Under the pieces are notes generated by a model. The model saw only the letters and a program-made list of their open reading frames with translations, ran no database searches and was not told the origin of the DNA. Below are positions 43,872 through 53,288 of a DNA stretch of 64,000 nucleotides, one piece after another. Made by a program: the position numbers and the translations under genes. Position 1 is the stretch's first letter. Each line of letters begins with the position of its first letter. Source of the DNA: Candidatus Dechloromonas phosphorivorans (GTDB lineage Bacteria > Pseudomonadota > Gammaproteobacteria > Burkholderiales > Rhodocyclaceae); the NCBI GenBank assembly GCA_016709495.1, contig JADJMS010000009.1, positions 131,528-195,527 of the forward strand, written 5' to 3'.

Positions 43872-44273
43872 TCACAAATTATGCTGGTACTCGATGAAGT
43901 TTGTAACTTGCAAATCCTCAGGGTTGAGCACTGGTCTGACCTCGATTTCAGCTGCCATTCCCTCGCCGCGCGGATTGGGAAAGCGCTTCGTCCATGCCTG
44001 CGCCTCTTCGCGGCTTCGTGACTGAATCAGTGTGTATCCAGCAATCAGTTCATGGGTTTCGGCAAATGGTCCGTCGATGAGGGTGCGTTGCTCGCCTTCG
44101 TAGCGGATGCGCCAGCCGGCTGAACTGGGTGTCAATCCGGATGCATCGAGCAACGCTCCGGCCCGGGCCAGTTCTTCGTGGAATTCGGCCATTCTGGCGA
44201 TCAGGGCGTCAGCTGGCATGGCACCCGCTTCCGATTCGGCGCTCGCTTTGACGATGATGAGAAACCGCATCAT
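43872..44273 (-). CDS. YCII-family (DGPF) protein, second copy
   Basis: This is a 133-residue paralogue of the protein at 42629. It starts MMRFLIIVKASAESEAG, carries LIDGPFAETHELIAGYTLIQ with the DGPF motif, and continues WTKRFPNPRGEGMAAEIEVR. GGAGGAA directly precedes tandem ATGs at 44273 and 44270. It is the first gene of the ECF42-associated group but is separated from the rest by about 400 bases, so it may have its own promoter. Confidence 0.87.
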   Translation of the reverse strand: MMRFLIIVKASAESEAGAMPADALIARMAEFHEELARAGALLDASGLTPSSAGWRIRYEGEQRTLIDGPFAETHELIAGYTLIQSRSREEAQAWTKRFPNPRGEGMAAEIEVRPVLNPEDLQVTNFIEYQHNL

Positions 44274-44431
44274 TTCCTCCGTAGGCTGGACTGCCATGCG
44301 GAATTGCGTGGCCCCTCAGCTGACGACGGACGAGCTGGTAGAGATTCGACAAAGTACTACGGATTTTTACGCCGGAAGTGGCGATGAATAGCCCGAGGTG
44401 AACGACGGGCTATTGGCGGACTACTTACCGC

Positions 44432-45277
44432 TCAGGGTTGGCTACCCATCTTCTCGCCCATGCGGATGGCGCGGGTGGGCGACCAGTCAGGATTGAAGAC
44501 GAGGTTTTTTTTCGGGAAAAGCATGACGACTGTCGAGCCGAGCAAGAAGCGGCCCATTTCCTCGCCCTTTTTCAGCTTGATGTTCTGCTCTTCATAGCGC
44601 CATTCGCGAACCACGCCCGGGCGCGGCGGATTGACCATGCCATGCCAGACGGTGGCCATGCTGCCGACGATGGTGGCGCCGACCAGGGTCAGCACGAAGG
44701 GACCGAACGCCGATTCGAAGACGCAAACAACCCGCTCGTTGCGCGCGAAGAGGCCGGGCACGCCGCGCGCCGTCGTCGGATTGACCGAAAACAGGGCGCC
44801 GGGCACGTAGATCATGCGCGTCAGACGGCCGTCACAGGGCATGTGGATGCGGTGGTAGTCACGCGGGCTCAAGTAAAGCGTGGCGAAGCTGCCGTTCTCG
44901 AATTGCGCTGCCAGTTCGCGGTCGCCGCCAACCAGCGCTGTCGTCGAGTAACTGTGGCCCTTGGCCTGGAAAATCTGGTCGCGTTCGATAGGGCCGAACT
45001 GGCTGATCGCACCATCCACCGGGCTGATGAAAGCCGCGTCGGCCTGCGGGCGGGCGCCATCCTTCAGCGGCCGGGTGAAGAATTCGTTGAAGCTCTTGTA
45101 GCTGGCGATGTCCGGATTGGCCGCTTCCGCCATGTTCACGTTGTAGCGGCCAACAAACCAGCGGATGACACTGGTCGTCAGGCCACCGGCTTCCTTGGAG
45201 GCCAGCTTGCCGGCGAGGACGGTCAGCGCCTGTTTCGGAATCAGGTATTGGGGCAGGACAGCGATTCGATCAGACAT
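44432..45277 (-). CDS. psd: Phosphatidylserine decarboxylase
   Basis: Psd converts phosphatidylserine to phosphatidylethanolamine at the inner membrane. The 281-residue proenzyme cleaves itself at the Ser of FLLGSTVVM (near residue 250) to form the pyruvoyl cofactor. Other family segments are FNEFFTRPLKDGARP, ISPVDGAISQFG, YLSPRDYHRIHMPCDG and VWHGMVNPPRPG. The start at 45277 gives the normal N-terminus (MSDRIAVLPQYLIPKQAL). A nine-base hairpin (44387-44414) follows the gene but has no T run. Confidence 0.95.
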   Translation of the reverse strand: MSDRIAVLPQYLIPKQALTVLAGKLASKEAGGLTTSVIRWFVGRYNVNMAEAANPDIASYKSFNEFFTRPLKDGARPQADAAFISPVDGAISQFGPIERDQIFQAKGHSYSTTALVGGDRELAAQFENGSFATLYLSPRDYHRIHMPCDGRLTRMIYVPGALFSVNPTTARGVPGLFARNERVVCVFESAFGPFVLTLVGATIVGSMATVWHGMVNPPRPGVVREWRYEEQNIKLKKGEEMGRFLLGSTVVMLFPKKNLVFNPDWSPTRAIRMGEKMGSQP

Positions 45278-45306
45278 GAAGAAATGAACAAGTGGCGGGC
45301 TGGTAA

Positions 45307-46321
45307 TTATACGGGCTCGACAGCAGCTGGCGAATTGTCGGCCATTACCGGTTGTTCGACTGACCAGCGCGCCTTGCGCCATTTTTCTTGCTCGCCGTTG
45401 CCGCAGAAGGTCCAGGCGACAAATCGGCTTTGTTTTTGGCCTTGTGCCATCGGGATGATCCGCGATTCAACGACTTTAGCTTTCTTCAACGCCACTTCAA
45501 TATGCTCAAGGTTTTCAGCGCTCGATACGAGGCTGGTGAACCACATGACCCGTTTCGGGATGGCTGTGCTTTGCTCAATCATGTTTTTGACAAAGGCGCG
45601 TTCGCCGCCGTTACACCACAATTCTGTTCCGCCGCCGCCAAAATTCAGGCGAGGCTGAACGGCTCCCTTTTGGGCGCCAGGTTTGCCCAGGTTTTTCCAT
45701 TTACGCTGGCTGACGCCGAACACATCATCTGTAGAATTATGGAATGGCGGATTGCAGATACTGAGTTCAAAATTTTCACCCGAGCGCAGCAGGCCGGTGA
45801 AGATGTTGTCCCAGACTGTTTGGTGGCGTAACTCAATGGTTGCGGTCAACGCCGGATTTTTGCTCAAAATCATTTGAGCATTAGCGAGCGCTGCTTCGTC
45901 AATGTCGACCCCGAGAAAGTGCCAGCCATATTCGGCATGGCCGATCAGCGGATAAACGCAGTTGGCGCCAACGCCAATATCCAGCACGCGCACACCCGCA
46001 CCGGTCGGGATGACTTTTTTATTGCTAGTCGCCAGCAGGTCGGCTGCATGATGAATGTAGTCGGCCCGGCCTGGAATCGGTGGGCATAGATAACCAGCCG
46101 GAATCTCCCAGCCACGCACGCCGTAATGCAGGGCGAGCAGAGCACGATTCAATGCCTTGATCGCACCGGGGTTGGAAAAATCAATGCTGGGCGTGCCGCT
46201 GGCAGTGTTTGACAACGTATTTGACAAGCCCCGGTGCAATGGCCGTCAAGGCAGGAAAATCGTATCCGGTCAGGCTTTTGTTGCGTGGGTGAAGTCCGGG
46301 TTTTGGGGCTGGGGACGACAT
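45307..46321 (-). CDS. rlmF: 23S rRNA (adenine(1618)-N6)-methyltransferase RlmF (frame disrupted)
   Basis: RlmF methylates A1618 of 23S rRNA. The real N-terminus is MSSPAPKPGLHPRNKSLTGY from ATG 46321, followed after a one-base excess in GTCAAACACT near 46209 by TASGTPSIDFSNPGAIKALN. The remainder has FLCPP-like YLCPPIPGRADYIHH, VLDIGVGANCVYPLI for SAM and the catalytic ICNPPFHNS. The N-terminal part has no fault other than the single extra base, so a sequencing error is likely. It lies next to psd, transcribed in the same direction. Confidence 0.9.
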
Positions 46322-46493
46322 CTGATTTCCGATCTTGGGCGAGGGGGCGGAGTATCCCACGAATTGAATGTTACCGTCGCGAGTCGGTTGCCAATGATTT
46401 ATCCCGGTTCGGGCACGCAATCGCAGTCACATTCGCGTAAAATTAAAACATCGTTTTAGCGTGGGCGATGCCGCGCTTTCCTGAAGGATAGAA

Positions 46494-47751
46494 ATGAAGC
46501 GTGTGGATGATTTCCGCTTGCAATTGGGCAAGCATGAACTTGTGCCGATCATGATTGGTGGCATGGGGGTCGACATTTCCACTGCCGACCTGGCATTGGA
46601 GGCTTCCCGTTTGGGCGGTGTCGGTCATATTTCCGATGCCATGATCAATACGGTGACAGACCGCCGCTACAAGACAAAATATGTAAAAGAAAAGCTCGCG
46701 TTCTACAAATCGAGCGTTGCCAGCGAAGACAAGTCCCTCGTCAAGTTTGATCTGGCCACCGTCGAAGAGGCTACACGTTTGCACGTTGCCGGTACCATGG
46801 AGCGCAAGAAAGGCTCTGGCATGATTTTCGTCAACTGCATGGAAAAGTTGACGATGAACGCACCCAAAGGAAACCTTGCGAGTTCGTATGCGCGCTGCGC
46901 TCGATGCCGGCATTGATGGCATTACCCTGGCGGCCGGCTTGCACCTCGGTTCATTTGGTTTGATCGAAGATCATCCGCGGTTCCGTGATGCCAAACTGGG
47001 CATCATTGTTTCCTCTGTACGTGCGCTACAGATTTTCATCAAGAAAAATGCACGTACCAATCGTTTGCCTGATTACGTCGTCGTCGAAGGCCCGCTGGCT
47101 GGTGGTCACCTTGGTTTCGGCATGGATTGGGCACAATACGACCTGGCAACCATCGTTGCCGAGGTCATGCAATATCTCAAGAACGAAAATCTCGATATTC
47201 CCGTCATTCCTGCCGGAGGTATTTTCACCGGTAGCGATGCAACAGGTTTCCTTGAAAGTGGTGCTGCAGCGGTTCAGGTGGCAACGCGCTTTACGGTCGC
47301 ACGCGAATGCGGTTTGCCGGCCGATGTGCAGCAGCATTATTTCACCGCCGATGAAGACGACATTGTCGTCAATGAAATTTCACCGACCGGCTATCCGATG
47401 CGCATGATCAAAAGCAGTCCGGCGATTGGTGATGGTATTCGTCCCAATTGTGAGGCTTATGGTTATTTGCTCGACGCGAATGGAAAGTGTGCCTACGTAA
47501 CGGCATATAACCGCGAGGTTGCCGCACACCCCGGGGCGCGCAAGGTCAAGGTAATGGACAAGACATGTTTATGCACCCATATGCGTAATTTTGATTTGTG
47601 GACCTGTGGTCAATTGACTTATCGTTTGCGTGATACCACGCATCGTCTGGCAGATGGTAGCTACCAGGTCTTGACAGCCGAACATGTGTTCAAGGACTAT
47701 CAGTTCAGCACGGATCAAAAAATCGCACTGCCTGAGCGTCAGGAAGTCTGA
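46494..47751 (+). CDS. NAD(P)H-dependent flavin oxidoreductase, nitronate monooxygenase-like (frame disrupted)
   Basis: This FMN-barrel protein of the 2-nitropropane dioxygenase/nitronate monooxygenase family has VPIMIGGMGVDISTADLALE at the N-terminus, then after one extra G near 46870 (AAAGGAAA) the frame DGITLAAGLHLGSFG, VVEGPLAGGHLGFGMDW and IPVIPAGGIFTGSDATGFLE with the flavin-phosphate site. The C-terminus has an added Cys-rich segment (MDKTCLCTHMRNFDLWTCG). It is about 419 residues, somewhat longer than the simple family members. It ends at a good terminator. Confidence 0.83.
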
Positions 47752-47768
47752 TTTATCTCACTGCTCAC

Positions 47769-47797
47769 AAGCCCGGTCATGAACCGGGCTTTTTCTT
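47769..47797 (+). terminator. Rho-independent terminator after the flavin oxidoreductase gene
   Basis: AGCCCGGT pairs with ACCGGGCT across a five-base loop and is followed by TTTTCTT, 18 bases after the stop codon. Confidence 0.88.
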
Positions 47798-47807
47798 AGG
47801 ATAAAAA

Positions 47808-48288
47808 ATGAAGCGTTGGATATTTTGTCTACTGGTCCAGTTTATTCCTCACTGCGTCCGCGACTGCTGACGTACTTGGCGCAAATGATCAGCCAATTCA
47901 TGATGCGGCACGTATCGGAAGCGGCAAAGAGATTGATGTCTTACTCAAAGTCAATCCGAATACGCGTGATGTCCGTACGGCGCAAGGTTCGACGCCTTTG
48001 CATCTTGCCGCAACAAATCCCGATATTTCAGCCCTGAAAGCCTTGATTGCCGCCGGCGCAGACCCTAATGCGCGTGATGCTGATGGTGCGACCCCTTTGC
48101 ATATGGCTGCCTATAGTCAAAATGCCAAACATTCCCAGTTGCTGCTTGAGGCGGGTTCTGATCCCTATGCCAAGACAAATGTAGGGCATGATCCCACGTC
48201 GATGGCACGCAAGGTAATGGGTAATGAGGCAGCCGGTGTGATTTCACTATGGATACTTAAGGGTTGCCAACCTAAGAAGGCATGCTGA
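47808..48288 (+). CDS. Exported ankyrin-repeat protein (frame disrupted)
   Basis: The ATG at 47808 starts a signal-peptide-like sequence (MKRWIFCLLVQ) that needs one base change near 47847 to continue into LFLTASATADVLGANDQPIH. After that the frame carries about three ankyrin repeats: GSTPLHLAATNPDISALKAL, GADPNARDADGATPLHMAAY, SQLLLEAGSDPYAKTNVGHD. It is about 159 residues after repair and probably periplasmic. The stop overlaps the start of the porin-like gene, so the two are coupled. Confidence 0.78.
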
Positions 48289-49475
48289 TTGCCGGTTGCA
48301 AGCTGATTCGTTGCCTGTTGCTAGCCTTGGGGCTGGCAACAGTGATTTTGGCGCGGGCCGATGACGCATTGCCGGCATTTGCGCTTAGTGGCTTTGGTAC
48401 CTTGGGTGCCACGCGTACCACTTCTGATGAAGTGCGTTTTGTCCGCGACCTGGCCCAACCCGAGGGTGCAGGCAAGCGCTGGGATGGTCGTGTCGATAGT
48501 ATGCTTGGTGTGCAAGGCAACCTCAAATTGAGTAGCCAGCTTGAGGGTGTGGTCCAGGTGGTTAGCCGCTATCGCTATGATCGAAGTTTTACGCCGGAAG
48601 TCTCCTGGGTTTATCTCAAATATGAGCCGGACCCTAAATTGAGCTTGCGTGCCGGACGCCTTGGAACAGAGTTTTTCATGCTCGCCGATTCGCGGATGGT
48701 TGGTTACTCCTACCTTTCGGTGCGGCCACCGGGTGATTATTTTTGGTCACTACCTTTTTATAGTATTGATGGCGCTGATGCGGTGCTTTCCCTGCCTTTC
48801 TGGGAGTCAATCCTGCGCGCCAAGGCTTTTTACGGCATTTCTGACGAGCGAATTGCGCTCGAAAAGCGTGAATGGAAACTCGATGGTTCGCCAATGACCG
48901 GTGGCTATCTTGATTTGCAGACCGGTCCCTGGGTGTTTCGGCTGAGTTACGCGAATATTGTGTTTAGAAATGATTTGCCACTTGGTTCGGTACTCAACAC
49001 TTATTTGCCTCCAACCGTGGCGCAACAATCAGTCGACTATCTGACAACTGCTAATACACGTAGTCACTATTACGCATTTGGGGCAGTGTACGACAGTGGG
49101 CCGTGGCAGTTACACCTCATGCTTAATCATATTGTGCAAGGGAGCAATGCTTTTCAAAGTGCGGATGGTGGATATTTCCAGTTGGGTTACCGAATTGGGC
49201 CTGTGACGCCTTATGCTGGCTACTCATGGATACGCTCAGACCAAAGAGGTAATACCCTAAATCCGGTAGTAGCAAGCATCATGGCCGATGGGCACGCTGA
49301 TCAGAGCACTACAACCGCCGGTGCGCGTTGGGATGTTGTGCGCAATGTGGCGCTCAAGGCGCAGTGGGATCACATTCACGGTGAGCCTGAGTCAATTTTC
49401 CCCTACCGTCGGGAAACCAAGGCGTGGACTGGAAAAATGGACGTTTTCACGCTGACAATGGATTTCGTTTTTTGA
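48282..49475 (+). CDS. Porin-like outer-membrane protein
   Basis: This is a 397-residue exported protein with a signal peptide ending TVILARADD and a body of amphipathic strands ending in an aromatic residue (FTLTMDFVF), the rule for outer-membrane barrels. Segments such as ALSGFGTLGATRTTSDEVRF, VQGNLKLSSQLEGVVQVVSR and LRAGRLGTEFFMLADSRM resemble porin-type proteins of betaproteobacteria. The gene downstream encodes a short phosphate-binding-like protein; this two-gene pairing is common, but its role is unknown to me. Confidence 0.75.
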   Translation: MLIAGCKLIRCLLLALGLATVILARADDALPAFALSGFGTLGATRTTSDEVRFVRDLAQPEGAGKRWDGRVDSMLGVQGNLKLSSQLEGVVQVVSRYRYDRSFTPEVSWVYLKYEPDPKLSLRAGRLGTEFFMLADSRMVGYSYLSVRPPGDYFWSLPFYSIDGADAVLSLPFWESILRAKAFYGISDERIALEKREWKLDGSPMTGGYLDLQTGPWVFRLSYANIVFRNDLPLGSVLNTYLPPTVAQQSVDYLTTANTRSHYYAFGAVYDSGPWQLHLMLNHIVQGSNAFQSADGGYFQLGYRIGPVTPYAGYSWIRSDQRGNTLNPVVASIMADGHADQSTTTAGARWDVVRNVALKAQWDHIHGEPESIFPYRRETKAWTGKMDVFTLTMDFVF

Positions 49476-49477
49476 TA

Positions 49478-49915
49478 ATGAGCGCCCGGCGATTTATCCA
49501 TGCCCTGCTGTTGCTATTTTTTCTTTTAATAGAAAGCATGCCGGCGTTCGCTCAGATGGTGGTCATTGTCAATGCTCGTTCGGGTGTTGCCGTGATGTCG
49601 CGCAATGAAGTGGTCAATATTTTCTTTGGACGATATCGCCAGTTTTTTAACGGGCTGGAGGCAAAGCCAGTTGATCTACTGGATAGCCATCCCGATCGCG
49701 CAAGGTTCTACACTGGTTTGGTAGGAAAGGATTTGGCGGAGATCAATGCCTATTGGTCGCGACAGTTATTTTCTGGCCGCATGAACGCACCTCCCAAGTT
49801 GCGTACTTCCGAGGAGGTCGTTAAATGGGTGGTTAATAATCCTGGAGGAATCGGTTTTGTTGAACTTTCCTATGCTGACGCTAGAGTACATGTTGTATTT
49901 GAACTAAAACCTTGA
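49478..49915 (+). CDS. PstS-like periplasmic binding-domain protein
   Basis: This is a 145-residue exported protein (signal peptide ending ESMPAFAQ) with a short version of the phosphate-binding PBP-like domain: VVIVNARSGVAVMSRNEVVN, IFFGRYRQFFNGLEAKPVDL, INAYWSRQLFSGRMNAPPKL, VNNPGGIGFVELS. It is far shorter than a full PstS and has no ABC partner, so it probably serves a sensory or accessory role with the porin-like protein three bases upstream. Confidence 0.75.
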   Translation: MSARRFIHALLLLFFLLIESMPAFAQMVVIVNARSGVAVMSRNEVVNIFFGRYRQFFNGLEAKPVDLLDSHPDRARFYTGLVGKDLAEINAYWSRQLFSGRMNAPPKLRTSEEVVKWVVNNPGGIGFVELSYADARVHVVFELKP

Positions 49916-49919
49916 TTGA

Positions 49920-50006
49920 GTGACCAACAGCTTGGTAAATATTGAACTCATCGGCATACTCATTATTTTTGTGATCATTGCCATTGTTGTCATCAAGTCG
50001 CAATAA
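49920..50006 (+). CDS. Possible single-pass membrane micropeptide
   Basis: GTG at 49920 opens a 28-residue frame whose product is a short polar N-terminus followed by one hydrophobic span (IGILIIFVIIAIVVI) and KSQ. There is no strong ribosome site. It fits the gap between the PstS-like and CBS genes. It may be a real small membrane protein or chance; no family is known to me. Confidence 0.3.
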   Translation: MTNSLVNIELIGILIIFVIIAIVVIKSQ

Positions 50007-50079
50007 TCCGGCGTAATGCTTGCATCTGCGGGCTTAACCAGCGAACATAATCAAACCCTATAATAGATAGGAGACAAAC

Positions 50080-50520
50080 ATGCCAAATAGAAGAATCAGT
50101 AATGTCATTGCTGGCCAGAGTCTGGTTACTGCAACCCGCGAAATGACGGTTCGTACTGCCTGCCGTTTGATGGCAGAAAAGCGAATCGGCGCCATGCTTG
50201 TCGTTGAGAGCAACAAAATCGTTGGTATCTTTACCGAGCGTGATGCGCTTAACAAAGTGCTGGCAACTAGTATGGATCCTGATACCACCAAACTGGCCCA
50301 GGTGATGGTTAACGACCCGATGACTATTCGTGGTGACAAACCGCTGGGTTTCGCGCTCGCCATGATGGCCGATGGTGGTTTCCGCCATGTGCCTGTTGTC
50401 GATGACAACGGTGCTCCGTTGGGTATGGTTTCGGCTCGTGATGCGCTGGGCCAGGATATGCTCGAACTTGAGAAGGAAATGAAGCGCCGCGAAGAGCTGG
50501 AAGGTTCTATCGGTTACTGA
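50080..50520 (+). CDS. CBS-domain protein
   Basis: This 146-residue protein consists of a CBS domain pair: TVRTACRLMAEKRIGAMLVV, ESNKIVGIFTERDALNKVL and MADGGFRHVPVVDDNGAPLG, MVSARDALGQDMLELEKEM. CBS pairs bind adenosyl ligands such as AMP or ATP and act as energy sensors. There is no attached catalytic domain. GGAG lies before the ATG. It is convergent with truC, with a seven-base overlap at the 3' ends. Confidence 0.92.
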   Translation: MPNRRISNVIAGQSLVTATREMTVRTACRLMAEKRIGAMLVVESNKIVGIFTERDALNKVLATSMDPDTTKLAQVMVNDPMTIRGDKPLGFALAMMADGGFRHVPVVDDNGAPLGMVSARDALGQDMLELEKEMKRREELEGSIGY

Positions 50521-51248
50521 ACAAATTTGCTCCAACCCAACTGCGCCAGTGTTGCGGCAAAACTGCCGGACATTGGCGCTTTTATTTGCAGTCGTTCGCC
50601 GCTCGCCGGGTGATTAAAAGTCAGGCTGGTGCAGGCGAGCAGCATGCGTGGGCAACTGAATTGCTCGGCAAAGAAGCGATTGTGAATCCCCTTGCCGTGG
50701 GTTGCATCACCGATGATGGGGTGAGCAATGTGCTTGAAATGGCGCCGAATCTGATGGCGCCGCCCGGTTATTGGTTCCGCTTCAACCAGTGCATATCTGC
50801 TGCTCGGATAGCGGTCGACCGCAACAGGTAGTTCAACACTGGCCAAGCGCCGAAAGTGGGTGAGCGCAGTCTGTGCTACATCGCTTGAACGCTCACCTTT
50901 CCATTCACGGTCATCGCGCTGGCGCGACAACGAATGATCGATTTCCCCAGACTCTGGTGGGTGGCCACGAACAACGGCCAGATATTTTTTGTCCACGGTG
51001 CCAGCTTCAAACTGTTTACCAAGCGCGCTTGCCATCTCTGCGTTGAGCGCGAAAAGCAGAACGCCAGATGTGCCACGATCAAGGCGGTGCGTAGCCCAGA
51101 CCCATTGTCCAATCTGGTCGCGCAAGATCTGAATCGCAAAGCGGGTTTCGTGACGGTCAATTTCTGACCGATGAACGAGCAGTCCAGAGGGTTTGTTTAT
51201 CGCAATGATGTGCTCGTCGCGATAGAGAATGTCCAGAGTTTCAGGCAA
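50514..51248 (-). CDS. truC: tRNA pseudouridine(65) synthase TruC
   Basis: This RluA-type synthase converts uridine 65 of tRNA to pseudouridine. It has the catalytic Asp in THRLDRGTSGVLLFAL, IAINKPSGLLVHRS near the N-terminus, RRHQIRRHFKHIAHPIIGD and a C-terminal substrate loop. The short 244-residue length without an S4 domain fits TruC rather than RluC/D. It overlaps the CitE-like gene by eight bases. Confidence 0.9.
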   Translation of the reverse strand: MPETLDILYRDEHIIAINKPSGLLVHRSEIDRHETRFAIQILRDQIGQWVWATHRLDRGTSGVLLFALNAEMASALGKQFEAGTVDKKYLAVVRGHPPESGEIDHSLSRQRDDREWKGERSSDVAQTALTHFRRLASVELPVAVDRYPSSRYALVEAEPITGRRHQIRRHFKHIAHPIIGDATHGKGIHNRFFAEQFSCPRMLLACTSLTFNHPASGERLQIKAPMSGSFAATLAQLGWSKFVQ

Positions 51249-52224
51249 AAAATCGGCTCTTGGCCTCGGCAGGAATTTCCATGCCGGTGATCTGGGCGCG
51301 GTCGAGAAGCTCCCAGTAGTAGCGATAGGAAGCGCGGTCGTGCAGTTTGCCTTCGTGCTGAGTCGGACCCCAGTCCGTATCCTGTGCGGCGATCAGGATT
51401 TCCGCAGCAGCCTGGACTTCGGAAAAGTCCGGGCGCATGGCTTCGACGATCGGTACGATCTGCTTGGGATGGATGCTCCACATCCGAAGGTATCCGAATT
51501 CGGTTCGGGCGCGCAGGGCATCATTGCGGATGTAGTCGATATCTTTCAGTTCAGTCGTCACATTATGGGACGGAACAACGCCGCAAGCCAGGGCAGCAGC
51601 GCTGATTTCGCACTTGGCGCGGGCAACCAGCGGGTGGCTGAATTGTCCCGGGCTCCGCATTGCGCTGCCGGGAATCGCACCGTGATGGCCGGAGACAAAA
51701 TCCATCAGGCCGAAATCCAGGCTCTCGACCCCGGGCAGTGCAGCGATTTCCCATACTTCGCGAAGGGCGCCGTGGGTTTCGATCAACACATGCACCGGTA
51801 TCCTGCGGTCAACACCAAAACTTTGCTCAATTTCACGTAAAGCTTCGACTTGCACCTGAACATCTCCGGCGCTACATGGTTTTGGCAGGGTGATGAATGG
51901 GAGACGACGGCCAGCGATGCCAACCAGGATTTCCATATCCTGCCGCCAGTGCGGATGGGTCACATCATGAACGCGGGCGCCAACCCGGTTGAACAGGTTG
52001 TCATCGCTCATGATCAGGTGTGCCGCCATTTCGGCATGTTCTCGCTCGGCGCCAGCGTGAGCGCCGTCTTCGCAGTCGCAGGTAATGTCGAAAATCGGCC
52101 CGAGTTCCTTTTGCAGTTGCAGCGCCTTGCGCATCAGCTTTTCCGAGCCCGCGTAATGGTCGACCGCGGGCAGGATGGGAAAGGGCTTTTCGCCGGCAAA
52201 AAGAACCGCTTTGGGATGGCGCAT
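51241..52224 (-). CDS. HpcH/HpaI aldolase/citrate lyase family (CitE-like) protein
   Basis: This 327-residue TIM-barrel protein has the CitE-like metal-site segments: FDITCDCEDGAHAGAEREHA, RVHDVTHPHWRQDME, ITLPKPCSAGDVQVQ, HVLIETHGALREVWEIAALP and SLDFGLMDFVSGHHGAIPG. The family includes malyl-CoA and citramalyl-CoA lyases; the exact substrate cannot be read. Position beside mdh supports a role in C4-acid or CoA-thioester metabolism. ATG 52224 has AGGA five bases upstream and is preferred to 52239. A terminator separates it from mdh. Confidence 0.85.
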   Translation of the reverse strand: MRHPKAVLFAGEKPFPILPAVDHYAGSEKLMRKALQLQKELGPIFDITCDCEDGAHAGAEREHAEMAAHLIMSDDNLFNRVGARVHDVTHPHWRQDMEILVGIAGRRLPFITLPKPCSAGDVQVQVEALREIEQSFGVDRRIPVHVLIETHGALREVWEIAALPGVESLDFGLMDFVSGHHGAIPGSAMRSPGQFSHPLVARAKCEISAAALACGVVPSHNVTTELKDIDYIRNDALRARTEFGYLRMWSIHPKQIVPIVEAMRPDFSEVQAAAEILIAAQDTDWGPTQHEGKLHDRASYRYYWELLDRAQITGMEIPAEAKSRFFA

Positions 52225-52246
52225 GATGTTCCTGAGCATGAATGAA

Positions 52247-52275
52247 AAAGGCCGCGATATTTTATCGCGGCCTTT
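52247..52275 (-). terminator. Rho-independent terminator of mdh
   Basis: AAAGGCCGCGAT and ATCGCGGCCTTT form a 12-base stem with a five-base loop, followed on the minus strand by a T run. It lies 27 bases after the mdh stop and before the CitE-like gene. Confidence 0.88.
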
Positions 52276-52301
52276 GCTTGAAGCTGAGAACTAATGCTGG
52301 A

Positions 52302-53288
52302 TTACAGCATGTCCTTGACGGCTTCGGCTTCGTCGGTCAGTTCTTTGAGCGTGAAGTTCATCTTCTCACGGCTGTATTCGTCGATTTCCAGACCCTGAAT
52401 GATCTTGAAGGAACCACCCTTGCACTCGCACGGGAAGCCATAAACGATACCGGCCGGAATGCCGTAGGAGCCATCAGAAGGAACGCCCATGGTGACCCAG
52501 TCGCTGGAACCAAGAACCCAGTCACGGATGTGATCGATAGCTGCATTGGCTGCGGAAGCAGCTGAAGACAGGCCACGGGCTTCAATAATGGCGGCGCCAC
52601 GCTTGCCAACGGTCGGCAGGAAGGTGTCGTTGTTCCAGGCGTGATCGTTGATCAACGCCTTGACGTTATCGCCATTGGATTCGCAGTTGCGGTAGTCGGC
52701 GTACATCGTCGGTGAGTGGTTACCCCAAACGACCAGCTTCTTGAATGAAGAAACCGGACGGCCAGCCTTTTCAGCCAATTGTGACAGCGCACGGTTGTGG
52801 TCAAGGCGCAGCATGCCGTGGTAGTTGTTCGGGTTGGTGCGGCCAACCTTTTTGGCTGCAGCGGCAGCGATGTAGGCGTTGGTGTTGCAAGGATTGCCAA
52901 CTACCAGAACCTTGACGCCTTCGCTGGCGTTTTCGGCGATAGCTTTGCCCTGAACCGTAAAGATGGCACCATTGGCGGTCAGCAGGTCGGCACGCTCCAT
53001 ACCTTTGGTACGCGGACGAGCGCCAACCAGCAAGCAGACGTCTGCATCCTTGAAGGCAACATTCGGGTCATCGGTGGCAACCATGCCAGCGAGCAGCGGG
53101 AAGGCGCAGTCGTCGAGTTCCATCATGACGCCCTTGACGGCTTGCTGAGCCTGCGGCAGGTCGAGCAACTGAAGAATGACCGGCTGGTCTTTGCCGAGCA
53201 TTTCGCCGGAGGCAATGCGGAACAGCAGGCTATAACCGATCTGGCCGGCGGCGCCGGTAATAGCTACGCGCATGGGTGCTTTTGACAT
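52302..53288 (-). CDS. mdh: Malate dehydrogenase
   Basis: Mdh oxidises malate to oxaloacetate with NAD in the TCA cycle. The 328 residues show the NAD fold MRVAITGAAGQIGYSLLFRI, substrate Arg segments GARPRTKGMERADLL and RLDHNRALSQLAEK, and the catalytic His in VVWGNHSPTMYADY. It is intact. GGAG lies nine bases before the ATG at 53288. A perfect palindrome (53427-53442) upstream is a candidate operator that could co-regulate it with acnB. Confidence 0.96.
   Translation of the reverse strand: MSKAPMRVAITGAAGQIGYSLLFRIASGEMLGKDQPVILQLLDLPQAQQAVKGVMMELDDCAFPLLAGMVATDDPNVAFKDADVCLLVGARPRTKGMERADLLTANGAIFTVQGKAIAENASEGVKVLVVGNPCNTNAYIAAAAAKKVGRTNPNNYHGMLRLDHNRALSQLAEKAGRPVSSFKKLVVWGNHSPTMYADYRNCESNGDNVKALINDHAWNNDTFLPTVGKRGAAIIEARGLSSAASAANAAIDHIRDWVLGSSDWVTMGVPSDGSYGIPAGIVYGFPCECKGGSFKIIQGLEIDEYSREKMNFTLKELTDEAEAVKDML

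Noticed and set aside
43576..43875. Minus-strand frame of 99 codons between the VOC and YCII genes
   Set aside because: No ribosome site, no family, composition unlike neighbours; kept only as an intergenic note.
44387..44414. Hairpin AATAGCCCG/CGGGCTATT after psd as a terminator
   Set aside because: The stem is good but there is no T run on either strand, so termination is doubtful.
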